From Porphyromonadaceae bacterium UBA4262 (GTDB lineage Bacteria; Bacteroidota; Bacteroidia; Bacteroidales; Muribaculaceae), in NCBI GenBank assembly GCA_002396085.1, contig DGWI01000002.1, forward strand, positions 37,389 through 101,388: a DNA stretch of 64,000 bases. Reading direction: 5' to 3'. The position numbers and the translations under genes are program-made. Positions 17,525 through 26,482 of the stretch are shown piece by piece. Under the pieces are notes generated by a model. That model saw only the letters and a program-made list of their open reading frames with translations, searched no databases and was not told where the DNA came from. Each line of letters begins with the position of its first letter. The stretch's first letter is position 1.

Positions 17525-18394
17525 TTATTGTAGTGAATCGAGCCACACATCGAGGTCTTGAAACAACTGGCAGTGGTACTTGAAACTCAATTTGCTGCCC
17601 CAACCATGCCCTCCACTGGGATACACATGGAGGTTGGCACGCACACCATGACTCACTAGAGCCTCGTAGTAACGCGCTGAGTTGAGAACTGGCACATCAC
17701 CGTCATCGGCGCTGGTAGCAATAAAGGCGGGTGGGGTAGTACTGTCGACTTGCCGCTCATTGCTGTAGTAATGCAGTAGAGCCTCGCCGGGATGCTCGCC
17801 CATCAGGTTGCGGCACGACCAGTAATGAGTGAAAGTGGGGTCGGTGGTGATGACAGGATAGAGCAAAATCTGGAATGCCGGGCGAAGTCTGGCTGGAGCA
17901 TGAGTGGCGACTGTCGATGCCAGATGTCCACCTGCCGACGATCCCATGATGCCGATGTGGGCAGGGTCGATGTGCCACTCGCTGGCATGCGTCTGAGTGA
18001 GTCTGATAGCCTCATATACATCTTCGGCCGGTACCTCATGGTGCCCGTGAGGCAGCCGATAGAGCAACACGATGGCGGCAATGTCGTGGCTAGTAAAATA
18101 CTCGGTCCACTCAAAGCCCTCATGATACATGGCCAGCCCTCCATAGGCTCCGCCAGGGCAGATGATGACTGCACGATGAGGTTGCTCACCGTGTGGCAAG
18201 AATACATGCATCTGGGGCTTGATGTCGCGGTTGTTATCGGTGCTTAGGTGGGCATAGTCCACACCGTTATCGGTCGGTGCTCCATCGGGCCACAATTCGA
18301 TGGTGATGTGATGCGGCAGGCGCTGACTATCCCAACTCTGTGAGACGCACAACAGGCTGATTAGGCTGAGTACAACAAAGGCTATCTGTTTCAT
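17525..18394 (-). CDS. Exported alpha/beta hydrolase (acetyl-esterase-like)
   Basis: A 289-residue protein when started at ATG 18394, which gives a clean signal peptide (MKQIAFVVLSLISLLCVSQS); upstream in-frame codons lack this. The fold motifs are CPGGAYGGLAMYHEG (oxyanion HGG-type loop), GSSAGGHLAS (nucleophile Ser) and GGHGWG (catalytic His), with DGDVPVLNSARYYEAL carrying the acid. This pattern fits the BD-FAE/endo-1,4-xylanase B-like esterase group that deacetylates plant polysaccharides; the substrate is not certain. It is divergent from the thioesterase gene. Confidence 0.85.
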   Translation of the reverse strand: MKQIAFVVLSLISLLCVSQSWDSQRLPHHITIELWPDGAPTDNGVDYAHLSTDNNRDIKPQMHVFLPHGEQPHRAVIICPGGAYGGLAMYHEGFEWTEYFTSHDIAAIVLLYRLPHGHHEVPAEDVYEAIRLTQTHASEWHIDPAHIGIMGSSAGGHLASTVATHAPARLRPAFQILLYPVITTDPTFTHYWSCRNLMGEHPGEALLHYYSNERQVDSTTPPAFIATSADDGDVPVLNSARYYEALVSHGVRANLHVYPSGGHGWGSKLSFKYHCQLFQDLDVWLDSLQ

Positions 18395-18464
18395 GTCATG
18401 AACATTTTTTTGAATTTGTGCAACAAAAGTACTTATTTCATGTCGATTGGCATCAAATTTGCTG

Positions 18465-18472
18465 TAATTTTG
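18465..18472 (+). promoter_or_regulatory. -7 box TAATTTTG for thioesterase gene
   Basis: TAATTTTG lies 17 bases before ATG 18490. Its position rules out the longer reading frame that would begin at 18418. Confidence 0.6.
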
Positions 18473-18489
18473 CAACAAATTTTTTCGTT

Positions 18490-18957
18490 ATGATGAAGAA
18501 AATCAAGAATCCTTGGGCCGATAAGGAAGGCTATAACTGCTTTGGTTGCGCACCTGACAACCCCATCGGGCTGCACATGCAATTCTACGAGGATGGCGAT
18601 GATGTGGTGGGGGTCTGGCAACCGTCAACGCACTATCAGGGATGGATCGACATCCTGCATGGTGGCATCATCGCAACGCTTGTCGACGAGACCGGAGCAT
18701 GGGTCATCACGCGCAAATTGCAGACGACGGCCATGACCGTCAGGCTCAATATGCAGTATCGACGACCCATCATGACCACGGACAAGGAAGTCATGGTGAG
18801 GGCACGCATCGCACAGCAGATGCGCAACTTTGTCACTGTTAATGTCGAGGTCCTTGATAGTGACGGAAAGACCTGTGCTCATGGCGATGCCACTTATTGC
18901 ACCTTTGACCACAACCATGCGCGGCAAATGGGCTTCACAGGTTGTGATCTCGAGTAG
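18490..18957 (+). CDS. PaaI-type hotdog-fold thioesterase
   Basis: A 155-residue single hotdog-domain acyl-CoA thioesterase. HxGWIDILHGGIIATLVDETG contains the PaaI family core (HGG followed by the acidic DE catalytic region), and NMQYRRPI is the following conserved strand. CFGCAPDNPIGLHMQF at the N-terminus is the usual CFxCGxxNPxGL start of this subgroup. Start chosen at 18490 because the promoter box lies at 18465-18472. The physiological substrate is unknown. Confidence 0.88.
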   Translation: MMKKIKNPWADKEGYNCFGCAPDNPIGLHMQFYEDGDDVVGVWQPSTHYQGWIDILHGGIIATLVDETGAWVITRKLQTTAMTVRLNMQYRRPIMTTDKEVMVRARIAQQMRNFVTVNVEVLDSDGKTCAHGDATYCTFDHNHARQMGFTGCDLE

Positions 18958-18980
18958 CCTGATGCCGCTTGAAAAAAGAT

Positions 18981-19015
18981 AAGGGCGCATGTGATGACAA
19001 TCAACATGTGCCCTT
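18981..19015. terminator. Bidirectional hairpin terminator
   Basis: A 12-bp stem (18981-18992 with 19004-19015, one G-U pair) between the thioesterase gene and the convergent YitT gene, with an A-rich run on the left and a T-containing run on the right. Confidence 0.75.
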
Positions 19016-19040
19016 GTTGTGAAAACTCTTGAGTGGTGAT

Positions 19041-19991
19041 TTACTCGTTGGGCAGAGCACGGAATCCTTCGCCCAGAATCTCGCTGCTCTCCATAATGTT
19101 GACAAATGCCTTCGGGTCGATGAGGTGCAGAGCCGAACGCAACTTGAGCATGTCGCTACGGTCCAGGGTCACATAAATCATCTTTCGCTCGGTGCCTTTG
19201 TACAGACCACTACCCGTGATGCAAGTGCCGCCGCGCTTGATCTCGTTGAGGATGTAGTCGCGCACGGGTTCGGGATTATCGGTCACGATAAACATGGTGC
19301 GGTAACTCTTCATACCGTCAACCACAAGGTTAATGACCTTGCCCTCAATAAAGATGATGATGACCGAGTAGATGGGTAGACGGATATCGCCGAAGGCTAC
19401 CAGTGTGCTCAGCGTGATGATGCCGTCAACAATCATGACCAGTGTGCCCAGTGAAATCTTGGTGTACTTGTGCAGAATCATCGAGATGATGTCCGAGCCA
19501 CCACTAGTGGCACCCGAGCGGAAAATCATGCCGATGGCGACACCATAAATTAGACCAGCGACCACCGTGTTCAGGAAGTAGTCGGGCTGGAACCAACCGC
19601 CATCATGGGGGATGGGAACTAACGACTCGCTGGCTACTTTGGTGATCTCGCCGTCATGCAGCACTGGATTATAACCCCATGTGCTCTCGAGCACAAATGT
19701 TGCGGCAAAAATCACAATGGTCGAGATAATGGTCTTGATGCCAAACTTCGGTCCTAAAATCCAGGTGCCGATGAGCAGCAAAGGCACATCCATGCAGATG
19801 GCATAGAGTGAAATCTTCCACGGCCACACTGTGTTCAGCACGTTACTCAGACCGTAAGTGCCGCCGGGAGCCATCAGATAGGGGTTGACAAACATCACAT
19901 CGCCCACTGCAAACAGGATACTGCCCACGATGAGCAGGATATAGGCAATAATCTCTTGTTTTAACTTCTCTTTACTATTTATTCCTAACAT
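19041..19991 (-). CDS. YitT family membrane protein (DUF2179)
   Basis: A 316-residue protein with about five or six predicted membrane helices in residues ~12-210 (for example YILLIVGSILFAVGDVMFVNPY) and a C-terminal soluble domain (~220-310) with GKVINLVVDGMKSYRTMFIV and TCITGSGLYKGTERKMIYV, which is the DUF2179 ligand-binding-like domain. FRSGATSGGSDIISMIL is the characteristic YitT motif. Function is unknown in general. It is transcribed in the same direction as purL but separated by a hairpin and a 7-base-period tract. Confidence 0.9.
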   Translation of the reverse strand: MLGINSKEKLKQEIIAYILLIVGSILFAVGDVMFVNPYLMAPGGTYGLSNVLNTVWPWKISLYAICMDVPLLLIGTWILGPKFGIKTIISTIVIFAATFVLESTWGYNPVLHDGEITKVASESLVPIPHDGGWFQPDYFLNTVVAGLIYGVAIGMIFRSGATSGGSDIISMILHKYTKISLGTLVMIVDGIITLSTLVAFGDIRLPIYSVIIIFIEGKVINLVVDGMKSYRTMFIVTDNPEPVRDYILNEIKRGGTCITGSGLYKGTERKMIYVTLDRSDMLKLRSALHLIDPKAFVNIMESSEILGEGFRALPNE

Positions 19992-20008
19992 ATCAATATT
20001 GTTTCTCC

Positions 20009-20044
20009 AGATGCTCTAGAATTTCTAGATTTTATAGAGCATCT
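20009..20044. terminator. Hairpin containing CTAG-rich element
   Basis: A 10-bp stem (20009-20018 with 20035-20044, AGATGCTCTA/TAGAGCATCT) encloses the second copy of the CTAG-rich element. It lies between the purL stop and the YitT start, so it may end purL transcripts; a T-run is lacking. Confidence 0.45.
20011..20030. repeat. 20-base CTAG-rich element, copy 2
   Basis: ATGCTCTAGAATTTCTAGAT, one base different from the copy at 5479-5498. CTAG is usually rare in bacterial DNA, so two near-identical CTAG-rich 20-mers are unlikely to be chance. Confidence 0.75.
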
Positions 20045-20049
20045 AGCAT

Positions 20050-20077
20050 CTTAATCCTAAATTCTTAATTCTAAATC
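20050..20077. repeat. AT-rich tract with 7-base period
   Basis: Heptads CTTAATC, CTAAATT, CTTAATT, CTAAATC follow the CTAG element and run up to the purL stop codon. Confidence 0.6.
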
Positions 20078-23000
20078 ACTTCTTGTGTTCCTCACACCAA
20101 CGGCGAGCATTGACAAACGCTTCGATCCACGGGGTCACCTCGTCGTGGCGACGTGCCTCGGGATACCATGCGCACTGCCACGGGAAGGTGGCACGCTCCA
20201 GGTGGGGCATCATGGCCAGGTGACGGCCATCCTTTGAAACAAGACCGGCGATGCCCAGAGGTGAGCCATTGGGGTTGCCAGGATAGTCCTTGTAGCTGTA
20301 CTGTGCCACAACATTGTAGGCCTGTGGACCCTCGGGCAGAACAAAGCGTCCCTCACCGTGAGCCACCCAGATGCCTAGACGTGAGCCACTCAGGCTGCCC
20401 AGCATCACCGACTCGTTCTCAGGGATGGTCAGGTTGACAAACGCCGACTCAAACTTGCGTGAGTCATTGTGAGCCATCTCAGGACGACTCTTGTACTCAG
20501 GATTGATGAGATTGAGTTCAATCATCACCTGGCAGCCGTTGCAGATGCCCAGACTCAGTGTGTCTTTGCGGGCATAGAAACGCTCCAGTGCCTTGTGGGC
20601 ACGCTCGTTCCACACAAATCCGCTGGCCCAGCCCTTGGCCGAACCCAGCACATCGCTGTTCGAGAAGCCACCGCAGAACACAATCATCTGCACGTCGTCA
20701 AGCGTCTCGCGGCCGCTCATCAGGTCGGTCATGTGCACATCCTTCACGTCGAAGCCTGCATAGTAGAGCGAGTAGGCCATCTCACGGTCGCCATTCACTC
20801 CCTTCTCGCGGATGATAGCGGCCTTGATGCCGGTGGTAGCATGACGGCTACCAGTGATGCCCAGGTCGGCAGCACGGCCAGTGAAGCCCTTGGGCAGACG
20901 CAGGCGCAGCGGCTGCTTCTTGTAGTTCTCATAGCGCGCCTTGGCATGCGAGTTGCCACTCTGCTTGCAATCGAGCAGATAACTCGACTTGTACCACAAG
21001 TCACGCAGGTGGTCGATGCCCAGCATATAGTTCTTGCCATCGCGCTCGATCATCAGGGTGCGCTCGTCGCTAGGCTTGCCCAGCGAGATAAACTTCACGC
21101 CGCTCTCGGCCATGATGCGCTCCACACGGTTGCAACGGTTGCTGGCCACCTGAATGACAAGGGCGGGATTCTCGGCAAACAGTATCTTGATCAGGTTGCG
21201 CTCGTCGAAACCGTCAAGATTGATCGACAGACCACCATTGACATTGGCAAAGGCCATCTCAAGCAGTGTGGTCACCAATCCGCCAGCGCTCACATCATGA
21301 GCAGCCAGCAGCAGATTGTCGGCAACCAGTGACTGGATGATATTAAAGGTGGTGGCAAACTGGTCGGCATCGGCCACGCCTGGGGTCTTGTCACCCACCA
21401 TGCCCAACGACTGGAACAAGGCCGAACCGCCCAGTTCCATCGCTGTGCCCGAGAAGTCTATATAATATAGGTGGCTTTTCTTGTCTTGCAACACAGGGCT
21501 CACCGTCTTCTTGACATCGCTCACTTGGCCAGCGGCCGAGATGATGACCGTACCCGGGGCGATGATTTTCTTGTTACCATATTTTTGAGTCATCGACAGG
21601 CTGTCCTTGCCTGTGGGGATATTGATGCCCAGAGCGCAAGCAAAGTCGCTGCATGCCTTAACGGCACGGTACAGACGAGCATCTTCGCCCTCGTTGCGGC
21701 AAGGCCACATCCAGTTGGCGCTCAGCGACACACTCTTCAATCCATCCTTGAGGTTGGCACCCACAATGTTCGTCAGTGCCTCGGCGATCGACAGCACCGA
21801 ACCGGCAGCCGAGTCAATCAGTCCGGCTTGAGGTGCGTGACCCAGCGAGGTGGCAATACCGCTAGTGCCCGTATAGTCGAGCGCGACAACGCCGCAGTCG
21901 CTCAGGGGCAACTGCAACTCGCCCTGACACTGCTGGCGTGCTATGCGACCAGTGACCGAGCGGTCTACCTTGTTGGTCAGCCAGTCCTTGCAAGCCACGG
22001 CCTCGAGTTGAAGCACAGTCTCGACATACTCATTGAGTTGCTGGACGTGGGTGCGTGCAGGGCGGTAGTGACGCTGGGCTGTGACATCGGTCATCACCGT
22101 CTTGGGTGAGCTGCCGAACATATCTTTCATGCCCAGGTCGATGGGGCGTATACCGTCGGCCTGCTCAAACACGAAGCGATCATCCCCGGTGGTCTCACCT
22201 ACGACATAGAATGGTGCGCGCTCGCGCTCGGCCACTTGACGCAGACGATTCACGTCCTTGCTCTCGACGACCAGGCCCATACGCTCTTGCGACTCGTTGC
22301 CAATAATCTCCTTGGCACTCAGCGTGGGGTCGCCCACGGGCAGAGCCGACATGTCGATGTGACCGCCAGTCTCCTCGACAAGTTCGCTCAGTGAGTTCAG
22401 GTGGCCACCGGCACCATGGTCGTGAATCGACACAATGGGGTTCTCCTCACTCTCCGACATGGCGCGTATCACGTTTGCCACGCGCTTCTGCATCTCGGGG
22501 TTGGCACGCTGGATGGCATTGAGTTCGATGGCTCCGGCATATTGGCCGGTATTGACACTGCTCACAGCACCGCCACCCATGCCGATGCGGTAGTTGTCGC
22601 CGCCCATAACCACAACTTTCTCGCCGGGTTTGGGGGTACCCTTGATCGCATCGCGGGCGTTGGCGTAGCCTACACCGCCAGCCAGCATGATCACCTTGTC
22701 ATAAGCCAACTGGTCGCGACCTTCCTTGTGCTCAAAGGTCAACAACGAGCCGCAGATGAGTGGCTGGCCATATTTGTTGCCAAAGTCGCTGGCACCATTC
22801 GATGCCTTGATCAGGATTTCTTCAGGACTCTGGTAGAGCCAGGGGCGAGGGGGCATTGTGCAACGCTCCCACTTGCGGTCGACCTCGGTGCGGGGATAAC
22901 TGGTCATGTACACCGCTGTTCCGGCCAGGGGCAGGCTGGCACGGCCACCGCCCAGACGGTCGCGAATCTCGCCGCCACTGCCTGTGGCGGCACCATTGAA

Positions 23001-23768
23001 CGGCTCAACAGTTGTCGGGAAGTTATGTGTCTCGGCCTTGAGCGAAATCACCGAGTCAATCTCTCGGACCTCAAATTCGCTAGGAACCTCGGGTGAGTGC
23101 GGAGCAAACTGCTCGATGCGTGGACCCTCGACAAAGGCAACATTGTCCTTGTAGGCCGATATCAGGCCGTTGGGGTTCTCTTGTGAGGTCTTCTTGATGA
23201 GTTTGAACAACGACACCGGCATTTCTTCACCGTCGATGATAAAGGTGCCGTTGAATATCTTGTGGCGGCAATGCTCGCTGTTGACCTGCGAGAAGCCGAA
23301 TACTTCACTGTCGGTGAGTGGCCGACCCAGGCGTGATGACAAATCCTTGAGATAGGCAATCTCTTCGGGGTTCAAGGCCAGGCCCTCCTCCTGATTGTAG
23401 CGCTCCATGTCGTCAATGTAGACAATGGGAGCGGGTTGGTGAGTGACGTTGAAGATGTTGTCGTCGAGCACGACATACAAGCGCTGCAACATCTTGTCGA
23501 ACGTAGGACTGGCAACTGGCGATACCTTGAATTCCTCGATGCGGCTGATGCCTGTCATGGCCATGTTCTGCGTGATCTCGACAGCGTTGGTGCTCCAGGG
23601 GGTCACCATCTCGCGGCGAGGTCCCACAAAGGTGCCATGCAGCGTCGTCTCCGACATTTTCTGGCCGCCCAGCAGCCACTCCAGTTTCTTGCTCTCCTGC
23701 TGATCAAGGGCATGGTCACTGCCTACGGCATAGACTGTGTCAACCCCCTTTTTGAAGAAAGTGATCAT
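20076..23768 (-). CDS. purL: Phosphoribosylformylglycinamidine synthase
   Basis: A 1230-residue single-chain FGAM synthase (large type) that converts FGAR plus Gln to FGAM in purine synthesis. The N-terminal linker carries SEHCRHKIFNG, the two AIRS-type ATP-binding halves carry FPTTVEPFNGAATGSGGEIRD and ISAGGLVTTLLEMAF-type segments, and the C-terminal glutaminase has the nucleophile Cys in LGICNGCQ and the PHLERA segment. Length is slightly under the 1295 residues of E. coli PurL. It is monocistronic with its own -7 box. Confidence 0.96.
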   Translation of the reverse strand: MITFFKKGVDTVYAVGSDHALDQQESKKLEWLLGGQKMSETTLHGTFVGPRREMVTPWSTNAVEITQNMAMTGISRIEEFKVSPVASPTFDKMLQRLYVVLDDNIFNVTHQPAPIVYIDDMERYNQEEGLALNPEEIAYLKDLSSRLGRPLTDSEVFGFSQVNSEHCRHKIFNGTFIIDGEEMPVSLFKLIKKTSQENPNGLISAYKDNVAFVEGPRIEQFAPHSPEVPSEFEVREIDSVISLKAETHNFPTTVEPFNGAATGSGGEIRDRLGGGRASLPLAGTAVYMTSYPRTEVDRKWERCTMPPRPWLYQSPEEILIKASNGASDFGNKYGQPLICGSLLTFEHKEGRDQLAYDKVIMLAGGVGYANARDAIKGTPKPGEKVVVMGGDNYRIGMGGGAVSSVNTGQYAGAIELNAIQRANPEMQKRVANVIRAMSESEENPIVSIHDHGAGGHLNSLSELVEETGGHIDMSALPVGDPTLSAKEIIGNESQERMGLVVESKDVNRLRQVAERERAPFYVVGETTGDDRFVFEQADGIRPIDLGMKDMFGSSPKTVMTDVTAQRHYRPARTHVQQLNEYVETVLQLEAVACKDWLTNKVDRSVTGRIARQQCQGELQLPLSDCGVVALDYTGTSGIATSLGHAPQAGLIDSAAGSVLSIAEALTNIVGANLKDGLKSVSLSANWMWPCRNEGEDARLYRAVKACSDFACALGINIPTGKDSLSMTQKYGNKKIIAPGTVIISAAGQVSDVKKTVSPVLQDKKSHLYYIDFSGTAMELGGSALFQSLGMVGDKTPGVADADQFATTFNIIQSLVADNLLLAAHDVSAGGLVTTLLEMAFANVNGGLSINLDGFDERNLIKILFAENPALVIQVASNRCNRVERIMAESGVKFISLGKPSDERTLMIERDGKNYMLGIDHLRDLWYKSSYLLDCKQSGNSHAKARYENYKKQPLRLRLPKGFTGRAADLGITGSRHATTGIKAAIIREKGVNGDREMAYSLYYAGFDVKDVHMTDLMSGRETLDDVQMIVFCGGFSNSDVLGSAKGWASGFVWNERAHKALERFYARKDTLSLGICNGCQVMIELNLINPEYKSRPEMAHNDSRKFESAFVNLTIPENESVMLGSLSGSRLGIWVAHGEGRFVLPEGPQAYNVVAQYSYKDYPGNPNGSPLGIAGLVSKDGRHLAMMPHLERATFPWQCAWYPEARRHDEVTPWIEAFVNARRWCEEHKK

Positions 23769-23796
23769 ATATATAATAGGTATTTGTTTTCGGCTG

Positions 23797-23804
23797 CAAA
23801 GGTA
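23797..23804 (-). promoter_or_regulatory. -7 box TACCTTTG for purL
   Basis: Minus-strand TACCTTTG 28 bases upstream of the purL start; the nearest TTTG is 27 bases further up, longer than the usual spacing. Confidence 0.5.
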
Positions 23805-24008
23805 ACGAAAACTTTTCAGTTAGCATAGATGCAAACAGTGCTTTTTGGTCACACAGATAGTTTTTTCGGCTTTAGTGGCATGTAATCAGTTGTCGCATCA
23901 CACAATTTAGACTCATTGTCATCGTTTTAATTTTACTAGGAGTGCTGCTGACCCACAAAAACTTTGTTAATTCTGAACCCAATGTGGAGCACTTTCAACA
24001 ATTTATTG

Positions 24009-24016
24009 TAACTTTG
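24009..24016 (+). promoter_or_regulatory. -7 box TAACTTTG for CHU_C-domain gene
   Basis: TAACTTTG ends only 6 bases before ATG 24023. If used, the transcript would have almost no leader. It also argues against the upstream in-frame start at 23942. Confidence 0.55.
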
Positions 24017-24022
24017 CAATTT

Positions 24023-25396
24023 ATGAAACTACGATATGTACATCTAGCACTGGCTGCTGCCCTGGCCTTGACGGCTCAGGCTCAGGTGGCGTTTGTGGGC
24101 AATGGGCATGAGGTTTACGAGATTAATCCATCCGCAAACACAGGCCTCAACAAGATTTTTGTGCTGCACGAGACCGAAGGGGTCGCCATGACCTACACGG
24201 CAACCACCGAGAATCCGGTCACATTCTATCTCTATGGTGACATGGGGGGAGGATATGCACAGCCCATCGAAGAAGGTGTTACTGCTCAAGACCTTACCTA
24301 CACCCTGCATCAGATTGTGCCCGATCGGGGATACATCATTGAGGAAGGCACGACCAGATACTTTTGCTGGGTCACCGACTACAGCCTACATCGCATGACA
24401 CTCCTCGGGGTGTCGGCCGACAATGACCGAGATTGTAGCACGGTTACGATTCATGTCGAGGGAGAGGGACATGAGATTAACTATTATACCATCAATGGTG
24501 CCAAGCGTACGCTCTCGCGAGATATCGAATTGAGTTACGACAGCCTCCAATGGAGTGAAACCGATTACTGGCAGCCCAAACGTGTCACCGAACTGGAGGA
24601 AAAGTTCAAGCGCGTTATTGTCATGCCGGCACCCATGTGCAACACTACTTTTACCTTGCATGGCGACCGATTCATGGACTTCTGGAATGAGGCTGTCACA
24701 TGTGAGAGCAACTTATACGAGACCGTGGCAGTCGATGTTCATGCCGAGGCCAAACAGGATTCCGAACTGAGCGATAACGAGAAGTCAAGTGGTATCGAAG
24801 GGTCGCTCGGAGGCTCGGCACCGGTGCACATCACATTCGAGGCAAAAGGCACCGATGCGGTCATTCACAATGAGTGGCAGATGGCCCTTGACCCGGACTT
24901 CAACGACATCCAGTTGCGCCTCAATCAGGAGGTGGTTGAGCAGGACTTTACCGATGCCGGAGTTACCTATTGGCGCTTTATCGGGTCGAACAGCGACGGC
25001 TCGTGCGAAGCCATTAGTCAGACATTCACTGTCGATATCGGCGTGAGCGAGCTCACATGCCCCAATGTCTTCAGTCCGGGCACAAGCGAGGGGGTCAACG
25101 ATATTTGGAAGGTGTCCTATCGCTCGATTGTCGACTTCCACTGCTGGATATTTAACCGTTGGGGCAACCAGATTAAAGAGTTTACCGACCCCGCAGATGG
25201 ATGGGATGGAACCTATCGCGGCAAACTTGTCGGGCCGGGTGTCTATTATTATGTCATTCAGGCTCGAGGCAGCGACGGAAAGAATTACAAACTCAGCGGA
25301 GACATCAACATCATCCGTTATCGTGACCCTAATGGATCGTCGACCACCCCCGTTAACACTGACGACCCCTTCATTCACGACGATCCGGGAGAATAG
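24023..25396 (+). CDS. T9SS type B cargo: gliding-motility C-terminal domain protein
   Basis: A 457-residue exported protein: signal peptide MKLRYVHLALAAALALTAQAQ, then Ig-like/beta-sandwich regions (~30-360). Residues ~365-450 match the gliding motility-associated C-terminal (CHU_C, type B) domain: CPNVFSPGTSEGVNDIWKV, then WIFNRWGNQIKEF, DGWDGTYRGKLVGPGVYYYV. Such domains direct proteins through the type IX secretion system. A Pro/Asp-rich tail follows it (~450-457), which is unusual because the sorting domain normally ends the protein. It is probably cotranscribed with the lytic transglycosylase 27 bases downstream. Confidence 0.87.
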   Translation: MKLRYVHLALAAALALTAQAQVAFVGNGHEVYEINPSANTGLNKIFVLHETEGVAMTYTATTENPVTFYLYGDMGGGYAQPIEEGVTAQDLTYTLHQIVPDRGYIIEEGTTRYFCWVTDYSLHRMTLLGVSADNDRDCSTVTIHVEGEGHEINYYTINGAKRTLSRDIELSYDSLQWSETDYWQPKRVTELEEKFKRVIVMPAPMCNTTFTLHGDRFMDFWNEAVTCESNLYETVAVDVHAEAKQDSELSDNEKSSGIEGSLGGSAPVHITFEAKGTDAVIHNEWQMALDPDFNDIQLRLNQEVVEQDFTDAGVTYWRFIGSNSDGSCEAISQTFTVDIGVSELTCPNVFSPGTSEGVNDIWKVSYRSIVDFHCWIFNRWGNQIKEFTDPADGWDGTYRGKLVGPGVYYYVIQARGSDGKNYKLSGDINIIRYRDPNGSSTTPVNTDDPFIHDDPGE

Positions 25397-25423
25397 ACAA
25401 CTAACTGTCACTATAGATATTCA

Positions 25424-26386
25424 ATGAAACACTATACACTCTTGCTGGCAGCGCTCATCACGCTCAACTGCCACGCACAACTCAAGCCCGAGTACCAGAA
25501 TACGGGCAGTAAAGCCACATCTAGCGCAGTGTTCAATGTCACTGCCAATCCCGACATTCCATCAAGCATCACATTTGCTGGAGAGAAGGTTGACTTTGAC
25601 CGTCTCGACATGGCCGAGAGGTTGGATCGTGAACTCACATCCATCATTTATGGGCAGACTAGCACGCTCTTGTGCTTCAAGCGCGCCAACCGTCACTTCC
25701 CCGTGCTGGCCCGCATTCTCAAGGAGCAGAACGTGCCCCTCGACTTCCTCTACCTGGCATGCACCGAGAGCACGATGGATACCTACGCCTACTCGTCAGC
25801 GCATGCTGCTGGCTTGTGGCAACTGCTGGCAGCCACGGCACGGCAGTATGGGCTTGAGGTGACCGACGAGGTCGATGAGCGTTACGACCCTGAGCGCAGC
25901 ACACTGGCTGCATGCAAGTATCTCAAGGCTGCCTATGGCAAGTATGGGCACTGGCCCACTGTTGCGGCTAGTTACAATGCTGGAATGGGAAAGATCTCGG
26001 GTGAGTTGTCCAAGCAAGGAGTTAATAGTTCGTTTGACCTCTATCTGGTGTCTGAAACATCGCGCTATGTGTTCCGCATCATCGCGTTCAAGATGATCTT
26101 TGAGAACCCTAAGCGGTATGGTTACCGTCTGCACACCAAGCAACTCTACCAGCCTGTCAACTACAAGACAGTCGAGGTCACATCGTCTGTTGCCAGTTGG
26201 GTCAGTTGGGCCAAGCAGCAGGGCATCACCTATGCGCAACTGCGCGAGGCCAACCCCTGGATTCGTGCCACCAAACTCACCAACAACAGCGGCAAGACCT
26301 ACAAGGTGCGCATTCCGGTCAGCAGCGACCTTTATCGCTGTAAGCGCAAGTTCACTGCCTACAGCAAGGCTTGGGTCGTCGACTGA
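25424..26386 (+). CDS. Lytic transglycosylase (SLT/MltD-like) with LysM-like tail
   Basis: A 320-residue exported protein with signal peptide MKHYTLLLAALITLNCHAQ. Residues ~95-210 form the SLT domain: catalytic Glu in LACTESTMD, then SAHAAGLWQLLAATARQYGL, and SYNAGMGK, all typical of MltD-type lytic transglycosylases that cleave peptidoglycan. Residues ~245-300 (TYAQLREANPWI to KTYKVRIPV) resemble a single LysM motif. It probably acts in the periplasm. Neighbourhood with a T9SS cargo protein may be incidental. Confidence 0.88.
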   Translation: MKHYTLLLAALITLNCHAQLKPEYQNTGSKATSSAVFNVTANPDIPSSITFAGEKVDFDRLDMAERLDRELTSIIYGQTSTLLCFKRANRHFPVLARILKEQNVPLDFLYLACTESTMDTYAYSSAHAAGLWQLLAATARQYGLEVTDEVDERYDPERSTLAACKYLKAAYGKYGHWPTVAASYNAGMGKISGELSKQGVNSSFDLYLVSETSRYVFRIIAFKMIFENPKRYGYRLHTKQLYQPVNYKTVEVTSSVASWVSWAKQQGITYAQLREANPWIRATKLTNNSGKTYKVRIPVSSDLYRCKRKFTAYSKAWVVD

Positions 26387-26448
26387 ACAAGCCCACTTAG
26401 CGAGAACCTCAAGAATAAAAAATGACGGCACTTGAGCCGTTGATGTAC

Positions 26449-26467
26449 TCCGAGGCATTGCCTCGGA
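26449..26467. terminator. Small hairpin upstream of uvrA
   Basis: TCCGAGG (26449-26455) pairs with CCTCGGA (26461-26467) around CATTG. It may end the transglycosylase transcript; there is no T-run. Confidence 0.35.
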
Positions 26468-26482
26468 CAACAACCCTGTGAA

